Shown: positions 31,726 to 42,325, counted from the stretch's first letter. The stretch is DNA of 64,000 bases from Odontocerum albicorne (GCA_949825065.1 OX463859.1:13034452-13098451), one strand, 5' to 3'. Notes: generated by a model from the letters alone, not told the origin. Numbers and translations are program-made.

Positions 31726-32519
31726 TATGGCTTATATGAACTCAAAAATTATATTTTAGATAGCAATTTTTTTTGTTTCTCTGCTGAGTTGGTTACAAAA
31801 ATGCTTTCCTTTTTTAAAATATGAAATATGATGTTTTTATGATTTTTTTATTATTTTCAGTCACTCGTTCAATTTTAGAGACTGTCATTACTGTGAGAAT
31901 AGTGATATTTGTAAGCTTGTTTATTCTTTCTTCTAAGATTTTTCTCACTGTGTTGGTTTAAAGAGTTTGACTCTTGGCACCCATATCGCACACCGCTGAA
32001 ACGCTTACGAGTTTGTTGACGCTTTAGCTACGAGTGACGTTTGAATTTATTTGTACTCCATTAATCCATAATTATTTCAAACCTCTCGATGTATATCCTA
32101 AGCATGATTTGACAAGCGCTTTCTTAAACACTTCTTTGAATGTGTCCAAATCAACGCATTATCTGATTCAATGCTCAACGTACGAGTATCAACGCTAAAA
32201 GGTATATTATTTAATCTATCTCATCTAGTGAGAGAAGCAAAACTGGCTGGTTATAATTGATAGTTAGTCCAGTCATTAAGATTTAGCATAAATAAGGTAG
32301 AAATTAGAACTTGACGTAAAATCTCTTGAAAAACAATGTATGAGAGAAAAATAATACGTAAGGAATGGCGACATTAGAAAATAATGCAGATTGAAAATAG
32401 ATCCACCACTTAAGATGAATAAATAAGCATTAAAATGGTTCTGCTACATAGAAAGAATGAACGATGAAACGTTTACAAAAATAATCTGTACAAATATCAG
32501 CCTCGTTAAATCACCATCC
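31726..32519. other. Unassigned AT-rich stretch
   Basis: About 790 bp. Short fragments after 32330 (GAACGATGAAACGTTTACAA-like) resemble a degraded plus-strand RTE-A piece (ERMNDETFTKIIC, about 32455-32490), too short to call separately. Confidence 0.35.
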
Positions 32520-32825
32520 TGATTTGTAAAATATCATTCACTTGATCCAATCAAACTCTCTTTGGCATTCCTCTATCACACGTTCCATTAACAATTCCAC
32601 TTTATATTTATTTTGTTTATATTTCTTCATTCATTCGTTCTACATACCCAAACCATCTCAGTGTGCTCTTCATTATCTTGCTCAACACATCAGCATTAAG
32701 TTCACATTCATCCCTAATCAACTCATTTCGTATTTTGGCATACTTTGTGACCCTGTGTATTCTTCTAATTGCACGTATTTACTATGCTCTTTCCAGTCTC
32801 AGTTTCAGTTTCGTAATTAAGAGTG
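32520..32825 (-). mobile_element. RTE-A LINE fragment
   Basis: On the minus strand the LRWFGYVERMNEE region (about 32625-32665, tryptophan intact), KRV-TGA (32551-32553)-LDQVNDI in frame, and upstream AKYEMS-LGMNVNLMLC. The part downstream of NDI is missing. Confidence 0.65.
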
Positions 32826-33279
32826 TTATACGGATATAAAGCAATTTCTTTTTTGTACACAATGCCTTTTTTATTTTGTTATAAATAAATAGTTTTTTTT
32901 TATGAATAAGTAAATTTTAAATATCACAACAAAAAATGACACACATGTCAATGTCCGAAGTTCTCTCAGTTTATAATCTAAAAAGAAGTCAATGTCTACA
33001 GCGTTTTTGTATTAAAATTATCGAGAATAAATCCTGGAATACAATGTGTCTCTCCCATCTCTTTATTTTCTTTAATTAAACTTACCTTTTCTTCGAATCA
33101 GGCTCTCATTTGTCAGTTTTAGTGTTTTCATCGCCCATTTACTTTACTGATTTTATTACAGTATTAAAGATGTATGTCTTTCACTTACTTCATTGATTTC
33201 CACTTATGGAGGTTTTCAGTTGTCATTTCAAATCATATCTTCATTTTTTATTTAAATAATACGATTTACAGTACAATCT
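32826..33279. other. No gene seen
   Basis: About 450 bp, AT-rich. Nothing recognised. Confidence 0.4.
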
Positions 33280-33495
33280 TAGTTTAACCTTAGTGACTTA
33301 GTTGACAAGACGCTTGTCTCCCGACATAGGGATTGCAGATTTGATTCCCGTTGGATCTCAGATTTTTTAAAAATAATTCAGTCTAGTTTTCACTTAAGAA
33401 AACTTTTCGTCTATCTGATTGGTTGGAAGAGATTGCCACATGGCAACACTCCCACCAAGTTGTATTTTATACAGCGAAAATTTATTTAAATATAC
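33280..33495 (+). mobile_element. SINE-A copy, near full length
   Basis: Head GTGACTTAGTTGACAAGACG (A box), TTGTCTCCCGACATAGG, B box GATTTGATTCCCGTTGG, body TCAGTCTAGTTTTCACTTAA, tail TTGGTTGGAAGAGATTGCCA, CAACACTCCCACCAAGTTGT and TACAGCGAA. Confidence 0.8.
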
Positions 33496-33534
33496 TTATT
33501 TGTTATATACGGTAAGACTAAGTGGGTTTAATGC

Positions 33535-33692
33535 GTTACAGCAATCTCTTTCAACTAACTAGAAAGGTGTTAACAAGTCTTAAGTGAAACCCAGACTAGA
33601 ACCCTTTAAAAAAAATGGGTACCAGCGGGAATTGAATCCATAATGCTGTAAGATAAGTGTCTTGCTGAATAGACCACGGAGTTAATCACATC
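33535..33692 (-). mobile_element. SINE-A copy, inverted, tail-less end
   Basis: On the minus strand: CGTGGTCTATTCAGCAAGAC (A-box region), GGATTCAATTCCCGCTGG (B box), GTACCCATTT, GGTTCTAGTCTGGGTTTCAC and TTTCTAGTTAGTTGAAAGAG-ATTGC. It lies about 40 bp from the previous plus copy, making an inverted pair. Confidence 0.8.
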
Positions 33693-33764
33693 AGTTTTTT
33701 TTCTCATATTACGGCTGATTTTGCAAATTAACACGACGTATGTAATTTCGAATAGATACTTTTT

Positions 33765-34070
33765 AAAATGGATCACAGTCTGATTTTCACTAAAGACCTC
33801 TTTAACATCTTTGTGTTTGATTGGAAGAGATTCCCACATGGCAATAAGCACGCCAGGTTGTACTGTATACAACCTGGCGTGTATACAGTACAACCTGTAA
33901 TACGATTTTGTTATAACCATTACAAATAGTACTTTACATAACCATTACAGGTTGTACTGTATACAAGGAAAGTGTATTTGTTATAACCATTACAGATTGT
34001 ACTGTATATAAGGAAAGCGTAATACAGTACGATTTTGTTATAACCATTACAAATAGTAATAAAAATAAAA
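33765..34070 (+). repeat. SINE-A tail with palindromic end expanded into a short array
   Basis: Body and tail (CAGTCTGATTTTCACTAAAG; GCAATAAGCACGCCAGGTTG) lead into a hairpin CAGGTTGTACTGTATAC (33854-33870) and its exact complement (33881-33897). Then two to three units combine TAACCATTAC, GGTTGTACTGTATACAAGGA and AAGTGTA (33905-34065). The array appears to have grown from the SINE 3' end itself. Confidence 0.7.
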
Positions 34071-35042
34071 TAAGAATGAAGAAAATACAAAATCAACGTC
34101 TTAATACATGCCATCACGCCATCTCCAGATTGAATATATAAACAGATATAAACGAAGGCATTTCAACAATTGAGTCAAATATGAAATTGGTTATTTTGAA
34201 GGTTCATCCTCAAATATCACACGTATTGTAATAAACTGTTTTATGTTACTCTTATTCAGTAATATGAAAAAAAAATTAATAGAAATACGATTTTCATGAC
34301 TTGAATAAACCAAGATGATTGTCTTTCTGTTTTCCATATACGCGGGGTCGCATAAGAATTATACTGCAAATAGGGGATCGAAGGGGAAACAAGGTGGCGC
34401 ACCACTGATTTACTCGTAGTAGACTAAATAAGGAAGTACATAACAACATTACAACCATTGCCAACTTTATGACAAAAAGAATTATGGCATATTGTGTCTT
34501 CATCACAAGGTCTATGTGCACCCGAATTAAACCATTGTTTGCATACATAATATGCAGTCCTCGATTGAATATAATTTCACAAGACATTTGTTTCAATGTG
34601 GCGATCTAATTCTCGGGTGATAGCAAACTCGAAATGATTATTATGCGCCAAGTTTTGGGACGTTTTGCTTCTGTGTGCTATTACTCGAAGCCTTGAACCA
34701 CTTTTGGATCAAAATTTAATTCAGAATTCAATGAGCGTAAGCGACTGCCGTGATTACATTATAATTATTGCGAAATTTTTATGAGTTGTGATTTTGTTTT
34801 CGGATTATTACCAAGCGTCTCGCTGCGCAGAGTATCTAATCATTTTATTAAATAAGTTTTTTTTATTGCATGTGCGCAATCACGAGGATTTAAAGGAAAT
34901 GCAATTGATGGAATTTTGCAGTAATGTATTTTGCAATACTTACGTAATTATAATGATTATAGTCGTAAACTAAATATTATCTTGTATCTCTATATTTTGA
35001 AATAATATCAGATAGTTTTTTTTGTTTTGTGTTATATATAAA
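34071..35042. other. Unassigned stretch
   Basis: About 970 bp. A snippet of the RTE-A 3' terminus (CATGCCATCACGCCATCTCC) lies at 34106-34127. The 100-aa minus-strand frame 34294-34596 contains a hydrophobic stretch but no family I recognise. Confidence 0.35.
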
Positions 35043-35420
35043 TGAGGTGCATGGCCGCGCGGTTGTGCACTGGACTTCCGTGCGGAAGGTCGTTGGTTCC
35101 AACCCCGCACTGTGCTACTCCCCTCGAATGAGACAGGTATTTTTTATGCTTAGTATTCGGGAGAATAAGGATACGTATGACTTTAGGCATATCTATTCTT
35201 TGAAAAAAAAGGTAAAAAAACCTGCCGGTGTGCTCCGGTCGTCTCATTTCAGGTATGGTTTCGGATCCAGTACAGCGGTATGGCCAGTGAGTTTGCTGAT
35301 GTGCAACAGCTCACTCACTTAATAAAACAAACTCCACGGCGCAGTTTCGCTTTCCAACTTGATTGAAATTGGAATGGCGAGGGAATCCTCGACTACAAGG
35401 CCCAGCAACGACGACGATAC
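35043..35420 (+). mobile_element. SINE-B copy, full length
   Basis: The cleanest copy: GAGGTGCATGGCCGCGCGG (A box), CGTTGGTTCCAACCCCGCAC (B box), TGTGCTACTCCCCTCGAATG, TAGTATTCGGGAGAATAAGG, CTGCCGGTGTGCTCCGGTCG, GTTTGCTGATGTGCAACAGC, TTTCGCTTTCCAACTTGATT and TCCTCGACTACAAGGCCCAG. Frames of 97 aa (plus) and 71 aa (minus) over it are chance. Confidence 0.85.
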
Positions 35421-35424
35421 AATA

Positions 35425-35465
35425 CAACCTAGGAGATTTATTGCCACGTGGCATAGTCTTCCAAG
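35425..35465 (-). mobile_element. SINE-A tail remnant, inverted
   Basis: On the minus strand TTGGAAGACTATGCCACGTG, GCAATAAATCTCC and AGGTTGTATTG: just the terminal tail of a SINE-A or LINE-E copy, directly after SINE-B. Confidence 0.5.
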
Positions 35466-35909
35466 TTAATTTTTTTAAATAATATTTTTGTTTAAATTAT
35501 ATTTACAATTACAGATTGCCTTAAAATAGGATTTCCTAGTTAGTCAGCCAGCAAGTTTGCGATATCTGAGCATAGTAATTAATTATTATAGGGGAAGGGA
35601 AATATATTCTTTTTTACGATTATTGAAATATTAGTCTTGAAACTCCTGCTTTGTTATTATTATTGATTTCTTGTCATGTAAAATAAATAAATAAAATGAC
35701 GATTTGCACTAAAATGCTTTGAAAATGTAATGTAAGTATATTTTTTAACGAAAAAAAGTTCTCAATATATATAGTTTTAATGTATCGTCTTTTTAAGCAT
35801 TGGAATAATTTATTTCAAGCTTTTATCCAGTATCAATCCAGAAAGTTTGGTGAAATTTTAAGAAAAGTATAAATTTGGAGTCATTTTATAAAATAATACA
35901 ATAATTTAA
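35466..35909. other. Unassigned stretch with a LINE-C-like tail
   Basis: About 440 bp. TTTCTTGTCATGTAAAATAA and AATAAATAAA at about 35668-35697 match the end of LINE-C (compare 53738-53775); the UTR before it is not recognisable. Confidence 0.4.
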
Positions 35910-35919
35910 GTGGATATTC

Positions 35920-36180
35920 GTGGGTGTTTTTGGTTCGTGGGGGATTTTGTTTCGTGGGGGGTTTTGTTTCGTGGGGGGTTTTGGTTCGTGGGGGGTTTTG
36001 GTTCGTGGGGGGTTTTGGTTCGTGGGGGGGGGGGGGTTTGGTTCGTGGCGGGTTTTGGTTTGTGGGGGGTTTGGTTCGTGGAGAGGGTTTGGATCGTGGA
36101 GAGTTTTGGTTCGTGGGGGTTTTGGTTCGTGGGGGGTTTTGGTTCGTGGAGGGTTTTGATTCGTGGGAGGTTTTGGTTCA
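35920..36180. repeat. G-rich 17-bp minisatellite (TTCGTGGGGGGTTTTGG)
   Basis: About 15 units, some of 16 or 18 bp through changes in the G run, which reaches 10 G at about 36024-36033. All the G tracts are on the plus strand, with GGGG and GG tracts about every 8 bp. It is open in three plus frames, which gives glycine/tryptophan/phenylalanine-rich frames (79-113 aa) and a proline-rich minus frame; these are artefacts of the repeat. Confidence 0.9.
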
Positions 36181-36229
36181 AATACAATATAAAATATTTT
36201 TTTTATAAAGTTAAAATGTTTTATAAACG

Positions 36230-36350
36230 ACTTTCATTATATAGTTGGTAAGACGTCTATCTTTCAGCCTGGATGCTACAGGTTTGATTCTAGTTGAAAT
36301 CTAGTTTGATTTTAAAAATGGTTCTAGTCTAGCTTTCATTTACGGCATGT
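36230..36350 (+). mobile_element. SINE-A head and body
   Basis: ATAGTTGGTAAGACG (A box), ACAGGTTTGATTCTAGTTG (B box) and TTCTAGTCTAGCTTTCATTT (body). It ends abruptly at a hairpin (36354) where the tail should be. Confidence 0.7.
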
Positions 36351-36353
36351 GTA

Positions 36354-36402
36354 CCGTTGTCACTTAGCTATATACGTGTACCTATATAGCTAAATGACAA
36401 CA
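36354..36402. repeat. 19-bp-arm hairpin
   Basis: GTTGTCACTTAGCTATATA and its complement TATATAGCTAAATGACAAC around an 11-nt loop, one mismatch. It replaces the tail of the preceding SINE-A copy, so it may be a tiny insertion. Confidence 0.6.
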
Positions 36403-36640
36403 ATATGCACAACAAAAGTGTTATTAAATTATCTGTTAATATTACAAAATAATGCGTAAAATTAATAATGGTAATTGGAATTTAAATCATTGGTAATATT
36501 TAAAAATCATCTGTTTTGTTTGTAATATTTTGTAAAATATTCTACCAAATAAATGATGTGTTCCGTAATTGTTCTACCAAACAAAAATAAAAAATTCAAT
36601 TTAAAATATTTTACATTTTTTACGCAAGAACAAAAATACT

Positions 36641-36797
36641 CTTGAATAGTTTGATCACTAGGTGACATTATAAAAACATTCTTGAATAGTTTGATCACTA
36701 AGTGATATTATAAAAACATTATTGAATAGTTTTATCACTAGGTGACATTATAAAAACACTCTTGAATAGTTTGATCACTAGGTGGCATTATGAAAAT
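36641..36797. repeat. 40-bp tandem repeat, 4 copies
   Basis: Unit CTTGAATAGTTTGATCACTA + GGTGACATTATAAAAACATT starting at 36641, 36681, 36721 and 36761; very uniform. Confidence 0.9.
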
Positions 36798-37671
36798 AAA
36801 TAATTGTATTAATTATTCATTATCTTGGACTATGTTGCCAAATTTAATAATTACTGTTGCTTATGGCACGTCTTCATCAAATTTACTACTTATGCGTCCA
36901 CTCTGATGCAATACAATTATGATAATTATGGTATACAACTGAGCTTAATGCATTTATGTTAAATACAAGCGTACTTTGGTGCGATTAATTCAATCACATT
37001 GCTAAGGTCGACATCAATATTCTTTAAAATGCATCGTTTGTTTAATGTGTGAAGACAATATGCGATTACAAAATAAGGTGCTGGAGTCAAAATAATATTT
37101 CAACGAACAATGGAGATAAGATTGTACAAAAAGTTCCTGAATTCTGAAAATAATTATAATATTGAATAAGAACTTTTATAAATAAATCTATTACCGCTTG
37201 GCTTTGGAAGGGTGATAACTTTTCTAAATCGTTGACATAGTTATATTTTTACTTTGTAATATTATTTTTAGTATCACAAATTAAAGTTTTAATATTTTTA
37301 ACTTTATGTTTTAATTCATTTATCTTATTCAGGGTCTTCCTAAGGTATCGCGTCTTACCGAGTATTGAAATATACTTGAATTTGTTTAAATATTTTCAAT
37401 CAATATTTTCATGCATTTTATTATAACATACATCATCCTAAAATAATGTTTTGCTATCGTAGCATCTTTCAAAAAGTGTCAAAATTATGTTCAAGGCTTA
37501 TTTACCCTTTAATTCCTTAAAGCTATCCGTCACAAGGAAAACAAGAAGTAAAGGAACAAAGATAAAAACAAGAATATTGTTTTTTTCTGAAAAGGAATTA
37601 GATTACAAAAGCCAAATTATGAACTTTTCAATATAACATATCAAATAAAAATAAGCATTGAGTACTTAAAA
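36798..37671. other. Unassigned AT-rich stretch
   Basis: About 870 bp without a recognisable element or frame. Confidence 0.4.
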
Positions 37672-37940
37672 ACAGCTTTCTTCATGAATAATATGGTTTA
37701 AGCGGTCCTCATCGAAGTCCACTGGTCGTCCGGAATGCTCCATGTCTTTCAAGTCGAAATTACCATCTTTGAAACGTAAAAACCCTCAACGAGCTGTCCT
37801 TTAATTCATAGCATCTTCACCGTTCACTTCGCATATATCGCGAGCAGCTTTGGCAGCTTTATTCCCTCGATTGAACACGAACAGAAGGAGGTGTCGAAAA
37901 TGCTCACTTTCATCTATTTGACGTTCCATTTTGAAGGCTT
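37672..37940 (-). pseudogene. Mariner transposase, N-terminal fragment
   Basis: On the minus strand, starting near 37933: MERQIDESEHFRHLLLFVFN, RGNKAAKAARDICEVNGEDA, then RTAR (after a stop), LRFKDGNFDLKDMEHSGRPV and DFDEDRLNHIIHE. This matches the two helix-turn-helix DNA-binding region of mariner transposases (HxRHILLFEFNRGNKAAEAARNI..., FRDGNFDLxDxPRSGRPxxFDEDRL). One or two stops interrupt it, and the catalytic domain and terminal repeats are gone. It is a different lineage from the copies at 49 and 51 kb. Confidence 0.75.
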
Positions 37941-38204
37941 GTAATCAAATAAAATAATATATATAACATAAAAGCAAACACAATTTCTTGTAGAACAGAA
38001 AATTTTCTTTCGAATGACGTATAACCTTAACCATTTTGTTTTACTTTTGGTGCTCATTTTTAAATTTGAAAAAAAAACGGACACAACTTATGTTAACACC
38101 TAATATAATACTAAGAGACAAAGGGAAAGGTGATAATTTTTATTGTTTACTCAATGAGAATTTTGGTTATGAATGTATAAAATGTTGCTCAAATGCTGCA
38201 CTTA
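37941..38204. other. No gene seen
   Basis: About 260 bp; the 60-aa frame at 38036 has no recognised domain. Confidence 0.4.
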
Positions 38205-38600
38205 ATTCATTCTGGTAGGATAAGGTCTAACATTCCACTTCAGGTTAAATAAGGTCAAACCGTAACAATAAGATATAAAAGCTCCACTTAATAAATTCAA
38301 GCAAAATAAGATCTGAAATCTCACTTCATAAATTTAGATAAAGCTCCACTGATTAAATTCTGGTTGGATAAGATCTAATACTAACAATAAGAATGAATTC
38401 TATAAATTCAGGTATGATCTAAACTTTAGATTAGAGCTTTAGACTCTAAAGCTCTAATTTATAAATTCATGTACAACAAGATCTTACGCTTCACTCGATA
38501 AATTGAGGTAGAATAAGGTCAAAAATTAATATATTAAATCTTCACTGAATAAATAAGATATAAAAACTTATGATATAAAAACTTATAAAAATATAAAAAC
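38205..38600. repeat. Degenerate direct repeats
   Basis: A diverged series of 45-60 bp units built from 'CTCCACTTAATAAATTC' and 'GGTAGAATAAGGTCTAA' words. It includes a near-perfect palindrome TTAGAGCTTTAGA-CTCTAAAGCTCTAA at 38431-38457. Confidence 0.55.
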
Positions 38601-38609
38601 TTTACTTAA

Positions 38610-38907
38610 CCCTTTTAATCCCACGGGGCCGATTATCGGTCCCAACTGGTGTATGCGAAAAATCCCACGGGGCCGATCATCGGCCTCAAAGCTTTCATAC
38701 AAATTTTTATGTTAAATAAAAAAAAAATTTTTTTATGAAATATGAAAATTATTTATTATTTTACACTCTACATGGAGGTCTCCACAAAAAATTAGGTTTT
38801 AAAACTAAATATTAACTGAGATAAAAAATCAAATATTGTAGACTACTGTTTTTTTTGCCAAAAAACGTTTGGAATTTTTCGCACATTTTATTCAAAATAT
38901 AAAAGGG
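38610..38907. mobile_element. piggyBac-like MITE with TTAA target duplications
   Basis: A 298-bp element flanked by TTAA on both sides (38606-38609 and 38908-38911). Its ends are CCCTTTTAATC... and ...ATAAAAGGG, with a short terminal inverted repeat CCCTTTT/AAAAGGG. TTAA duplications and CCC-type ends are hallmarks of the piggyBac superfamily. Near the left end the palindromic block CCCACGGGGCCGATTATCGG occurs twice (38620-38642 and 38664-38686), like the repeated subterminal binding sites of piggyBac elements. It has no coding capacity and would need a transposase supplied elsewhere. Confidence 0.8.
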
Positions 38908-38911
38908 TTAA

Positions 38912-39484
38912 TACTTGTATGTATAATAAGATAAAAAAATAAGATCTTAAAATCAGGAATCTAATAATGAACTATAGGTCTACTACCCATCATACCATTG
39001 AGACCAGAAATGATGCCAGTGATTTTCAAACAATATTATTACAATCAAATAATGACCACGGCTTCAATGAAATTTTCTTACCTTTTTCATAAAAATCTCA
39101 ATACTTTTCTTCCAATCCAGCTTTGCAGCAACAAAAAAATACACGAGAGCACAAAAAAATCGATGCGTTTAATGTGATACATTGCCCCTGTCTTCTTCAA
39201 TGACCCTTTTCACTGTAAATATATTATCTTGAAGGAGAATCTCAACATGCTGCAGAATTGTCATGAATACAAACATCCAGTGTTATTTTTATAAGACTCT
39301 TTCAAATCATGATCATTACCCTTTTTATATCCATAAAAAATAACAAAATCGATATTTGGTTTTTATTGCAGCTAGCGCTAAAAATCTAGCTTTGCAGACA
39401 AAAGTTGTCAAAATTGGAACCATGATTTTCTAAGCCTTATTTTTTAAAAAAGGAAAAACATATTTGACTAATATTCAAAACTCA
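38912..39484. other. Unassigned stretch
   Basis: About 570 bp without a convincing frame or element. Confidence 0.4.
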
Positions 39485-40365
39485 ATCATACGATGGGAGA
39501 GGTGTAAAAATGAATGAAGTAAATATATGTGGACTTCTGTATGTTGATAATATGGTTATACTTGTTGAAAATTATGGCAATTTAAGAGACACGATAAGTG
39601 ATATAAGAGATGTTTATTAAAAGATTCAAAAATGAATGTAGCAACATCAAAAGTTATGATTATGATATAGAAAGAATAGTAAAAATGTGTGTGATATATG
39701 GATTGACTCTGAAAACTGGATCAGGTTAATGAGTACTGTTACATGTGCAGTATGTTTACATGATGAACAAATGGAAAAGAACATTGAAATATGGGTAGCG
39801 ACAGGGAGCAAGGTGAACGATGCACTTAATGAGATATACAACAACCGTGCAATATCAATAGTAGCAAAAATGATAATATAACATATAAAAGTGTGTGAAT
39901 GTCCATCTTGATGTATGGAAGTGAAACTTGGACTAGGCAGAAGAAATATAAGATGAAGATTAATGCTGTGGAGATGCATGCACTAAATTTGTTAAATGTC
40001 AATCTTTAAAAAAAAGTGGAATGAAGACATCAGAAATGAATCCATAGATAAAATGGATATTTTAAGTATGATGAGGAAAGAAGCTTTAAAATAGTTTGAA
40101 CATGTGGAGAGTATGAAAGAATTACTAAGCGAATATACAAGTCAGAAGTGGAAGATGTGCGTGGAAGAGTTAGGCCGAGGAAAACGTAGCTGGACCAAAT
40201 GGTTCAGATTTTGTAAGACGGTAAAGTGAAAAGTATGAATAATAGAATATTGTGCATGGCGAGATCTATGAATGTGGAGGAGGCAAAACTTGTGTACTTG
40301 AATAAAAAAAGTTTGGAGTTCTCTCTGCCTACCCCGCAAGAAACACGGCGTGATGATATGTACTC
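39485..40365 (+). mobile_element. RTE-A LINE with reverse transcriptase remnant
   Basis: The longest RTE-A piece. NEVNICGLLYVDNMVILVEN (39513-39572) is the catalytic YADD region of the reverse transcriptase, here YVDN (39540-39551), so the second aspartate is lost. NLRDTISDIRDV follows. Later, ILMYGSETWTRQKKYKMKIN (about 39905-39965) and AVEMHAL, a DxRNESIDKMD-like part, the decayed LxWFEHVESM region (about 40090), GRVRPRKT with TAG (40187-40189), LDQMVQ, and SLEFSLPTPQETRRDDM at the end. Stops and frameshifts are many. The GCGTGATGATATG end carries a TACTCGTA insertion at 40361-40368. Frames on both strands in this region are remnants of it. Confidence 0.75.
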
Positions 40366-41199
40366 GTATGTATGTATGTTATCAGATCCACATCGATTTT
40401 TTTTAATATACTGTCGCTCAATCATGACTGCTCAATCAGACTGATATCTACTGACAAAGTCAGATGAAGATTGAACCCTGAATATTTCAGTTAGATTTCG
40501 CACCCTATCATTATGACCTTGCATCAGCACATTGAAATAATATTGCTCGAATTTATTAAAAATAACGAATATCTCGCTACGCCCCTGCGAATCAATCGAG
40601 CAGATATTTATTATATTAACTGAACAGACATCCAATAAATATCGAACTCAAGTCAAATAAATTGAATTTGTCTGACTAATAAATCAACGATTAATGTATT
40701 GTCAGTTCAGCTTTTGGACCCTGATCGTAAAATGACTAAGAACCAAACGATTGATGATAAAATCTAATGTATTTATAACAGAGGCAATGGTCAAAATTAA
40801 TAAAACGAATAACTGAATATCTGTAATTTCTTTTGTTAAAAATAAATAATTGGAGTTTCTTGTGAACTTTCAAGTTGTGAAAGCTTTAAAAAAAAAAAGT
40901 TATTTCCAAGCAAATATAAAACTTTATATGCCAGAAATATAGGTACCTTTTCAATCCCAAGTATTTTTTTATAATTCGTTATATTTGTTAGAGATTTTGT
41001 TTTCTTCTATTGATGATTGTTTGAATATATATTTTTAATTTCCATTCTATTCATTCATTCGTATGGTACATTTCAACATATCCAAACTGGTAATTCGGAC
41101 ATATTAAAGAAGGTGTCAGGAGAAAACATTTTTTTGGCTTCATTAAACGTGTCTTAAAATTTTAAGTCAATGGAGTACAACGCAAATCGTGGTTTAGTA
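40366..41199. other. Unassigned stretch
   Basis: About 830 bp; 67-73-aa frames on both strands at its left end have no recognised domain. Confidence 0.35.
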
Positions 41200-41402
41200 T
41201 CGCACGTATTGGCAAAACTATTTTGCACGTAAAGAGGCAACAACGACCACACTCGTGTAGCACGTATGAGTATTATTACCAGACTAAATCGTTTACTTAC
41301 CTGAAATCCTTCTTATATTTATTAATCGGTAATCGAACCCGAAACCCGCTGGAGAGATGTCAAGCGTCTTACCAACTAAACCACAAAGGTCATCAACGAG
41401 TT
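41200..41402 (-). mobile_element. SINE-A head with a non-standard body, inverted
   Basis: On the minus strand a good head: GACCTTTGTGGTTTAGTTGG (A box), TAAGACGCTTGACATC, GCGGGTTTCGGGTTCGATTA (B box). The sequence downstream (CCAGACTGG-type word replaced by GTCTGGTAATAATACTCATA, then GTTGCCTCTTTACGTGCA) lacks the usual GCAATAAGCCC tail. Related blocks occur at 54140-54230 and 14180-14300. Confidence 0.6.
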
Positions 41403-41534
41403 CTTAACTTGCTATTCTGCTATACAATTGTATTTTATTTCACCAAGTTTTGAACGGTATATAGTATAACAATTAACCATATTTTGAACAATATATATAC
41501 ATACACATTCAACCTTTTTTTATAAATGTAACAG

Positions 41535-41762
41535 TGATGACCTCTGTGGCTTAGTTGGTAAGACGCCTCCCAACTCGGAGGTTGCAGGTTCAAACTCCGC
41601 TGGAACTCAGATTGTTTTAAAAAAGGCCAGTCTGGTTTTCACTTCAGGCCTTTCTGACATCTTTCTTGTTGGTTCGAAGATATTGTCATATGGTTATAAG
41701 CCCGCTGAAATGTACTGTTAATAACGAAAATGTAATATAATACAGTCAAATTCACTTGATTA
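41535..41762 (+). mobile_element. SINE-A copy, full length
   Basis: Head GACCTCTGTGGCTTAGTTGG (A box), B box TGCAGGTTCAAACTCCGCTG, body CCAGTCTGGTTTTCACTTCA, tail TGTTGGTTCGAAGATATTGT, TTATAAGCCCGCTGAAATGT and AACGAAAATGTAATATAATA. With the previous head it makes a second inverted pair. Confidence 0.85.
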
Positions 41763-42134
41763 TCATATTTTTTTGAGTAAATAAATCAAGTCGTACTCCT
41801 TGAAAGAAGTAAAACCACGAGTTCTACTGGTTTGCAGAGTTCAAGCGGCCGTGATAAGGTCGATCGAGTGAATCGACCCAGTTTAAAGTGAATGCTCCTG
41901 TCACATCGGATACATTTCCTTAGGAATGTCGTAATAATAATGAAATAGAGGTCTTCGAGAAATATCACATTGTGCTAAGTACTTCGTAATAACAAAAGCG
42001 TCCTTGTTGTGCTTTCAGTCATTTAACAGAGCAGGGGAATGAATAATTGTGAATTGAAATCCCCTCAAATTCAGCTTAATGTGTTAAAAGTATTAGAAAT
42101 TTCCCAAAATAAAGAAAATACTCTATAATCTGAA
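41763..42134. other. No gene seen
   Basis: About 370 bp; the 60-aa minus frame at 41786-41968 has no recognised domain. Confidence 0.35.
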
Positions 42135-42325
42135 TTTTTCTGAAATGACGTCTTCCTTGACCTAACCTTGGCCAAAATCTCTTCAGATTGTACTTTAAAT
42201 AACGAAAGTCTAATACGAAACAATATTACGCGACAAAGCTAAGAAAAGCACTAGGTTTCTGCGTAGAAGGTCGGGGATCTAAACCCCGTGCTGTGTTACT
42301 CCTCTCGAACTCGATGAGAGTTTTT
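42135..42325 (+). mobile_element. SINE-A remnant followed by a SINE-B head remnant
   Basis: GTCTTCCTTGACCTAACCTT (about 42150) and CAGATTGTACTTTAAATAAC then GAAAGTCTAATACG (to about 42220) are head and tail scraps of SINE-A. GTAGAAGGTCGGGGATCTAA and CCCCGTGCTGTGTTACTCCT (42263-42305) are the B-box part of SINE-B. Confidence 0.5.

Noticed and set aside
35906..36251. Glycine/tryptophan-rich or proline-rich proteins (79-113 aa) in several frames
   Set aside because: They are the G-rich minisatellite read in all frames of one strand and one of the other.
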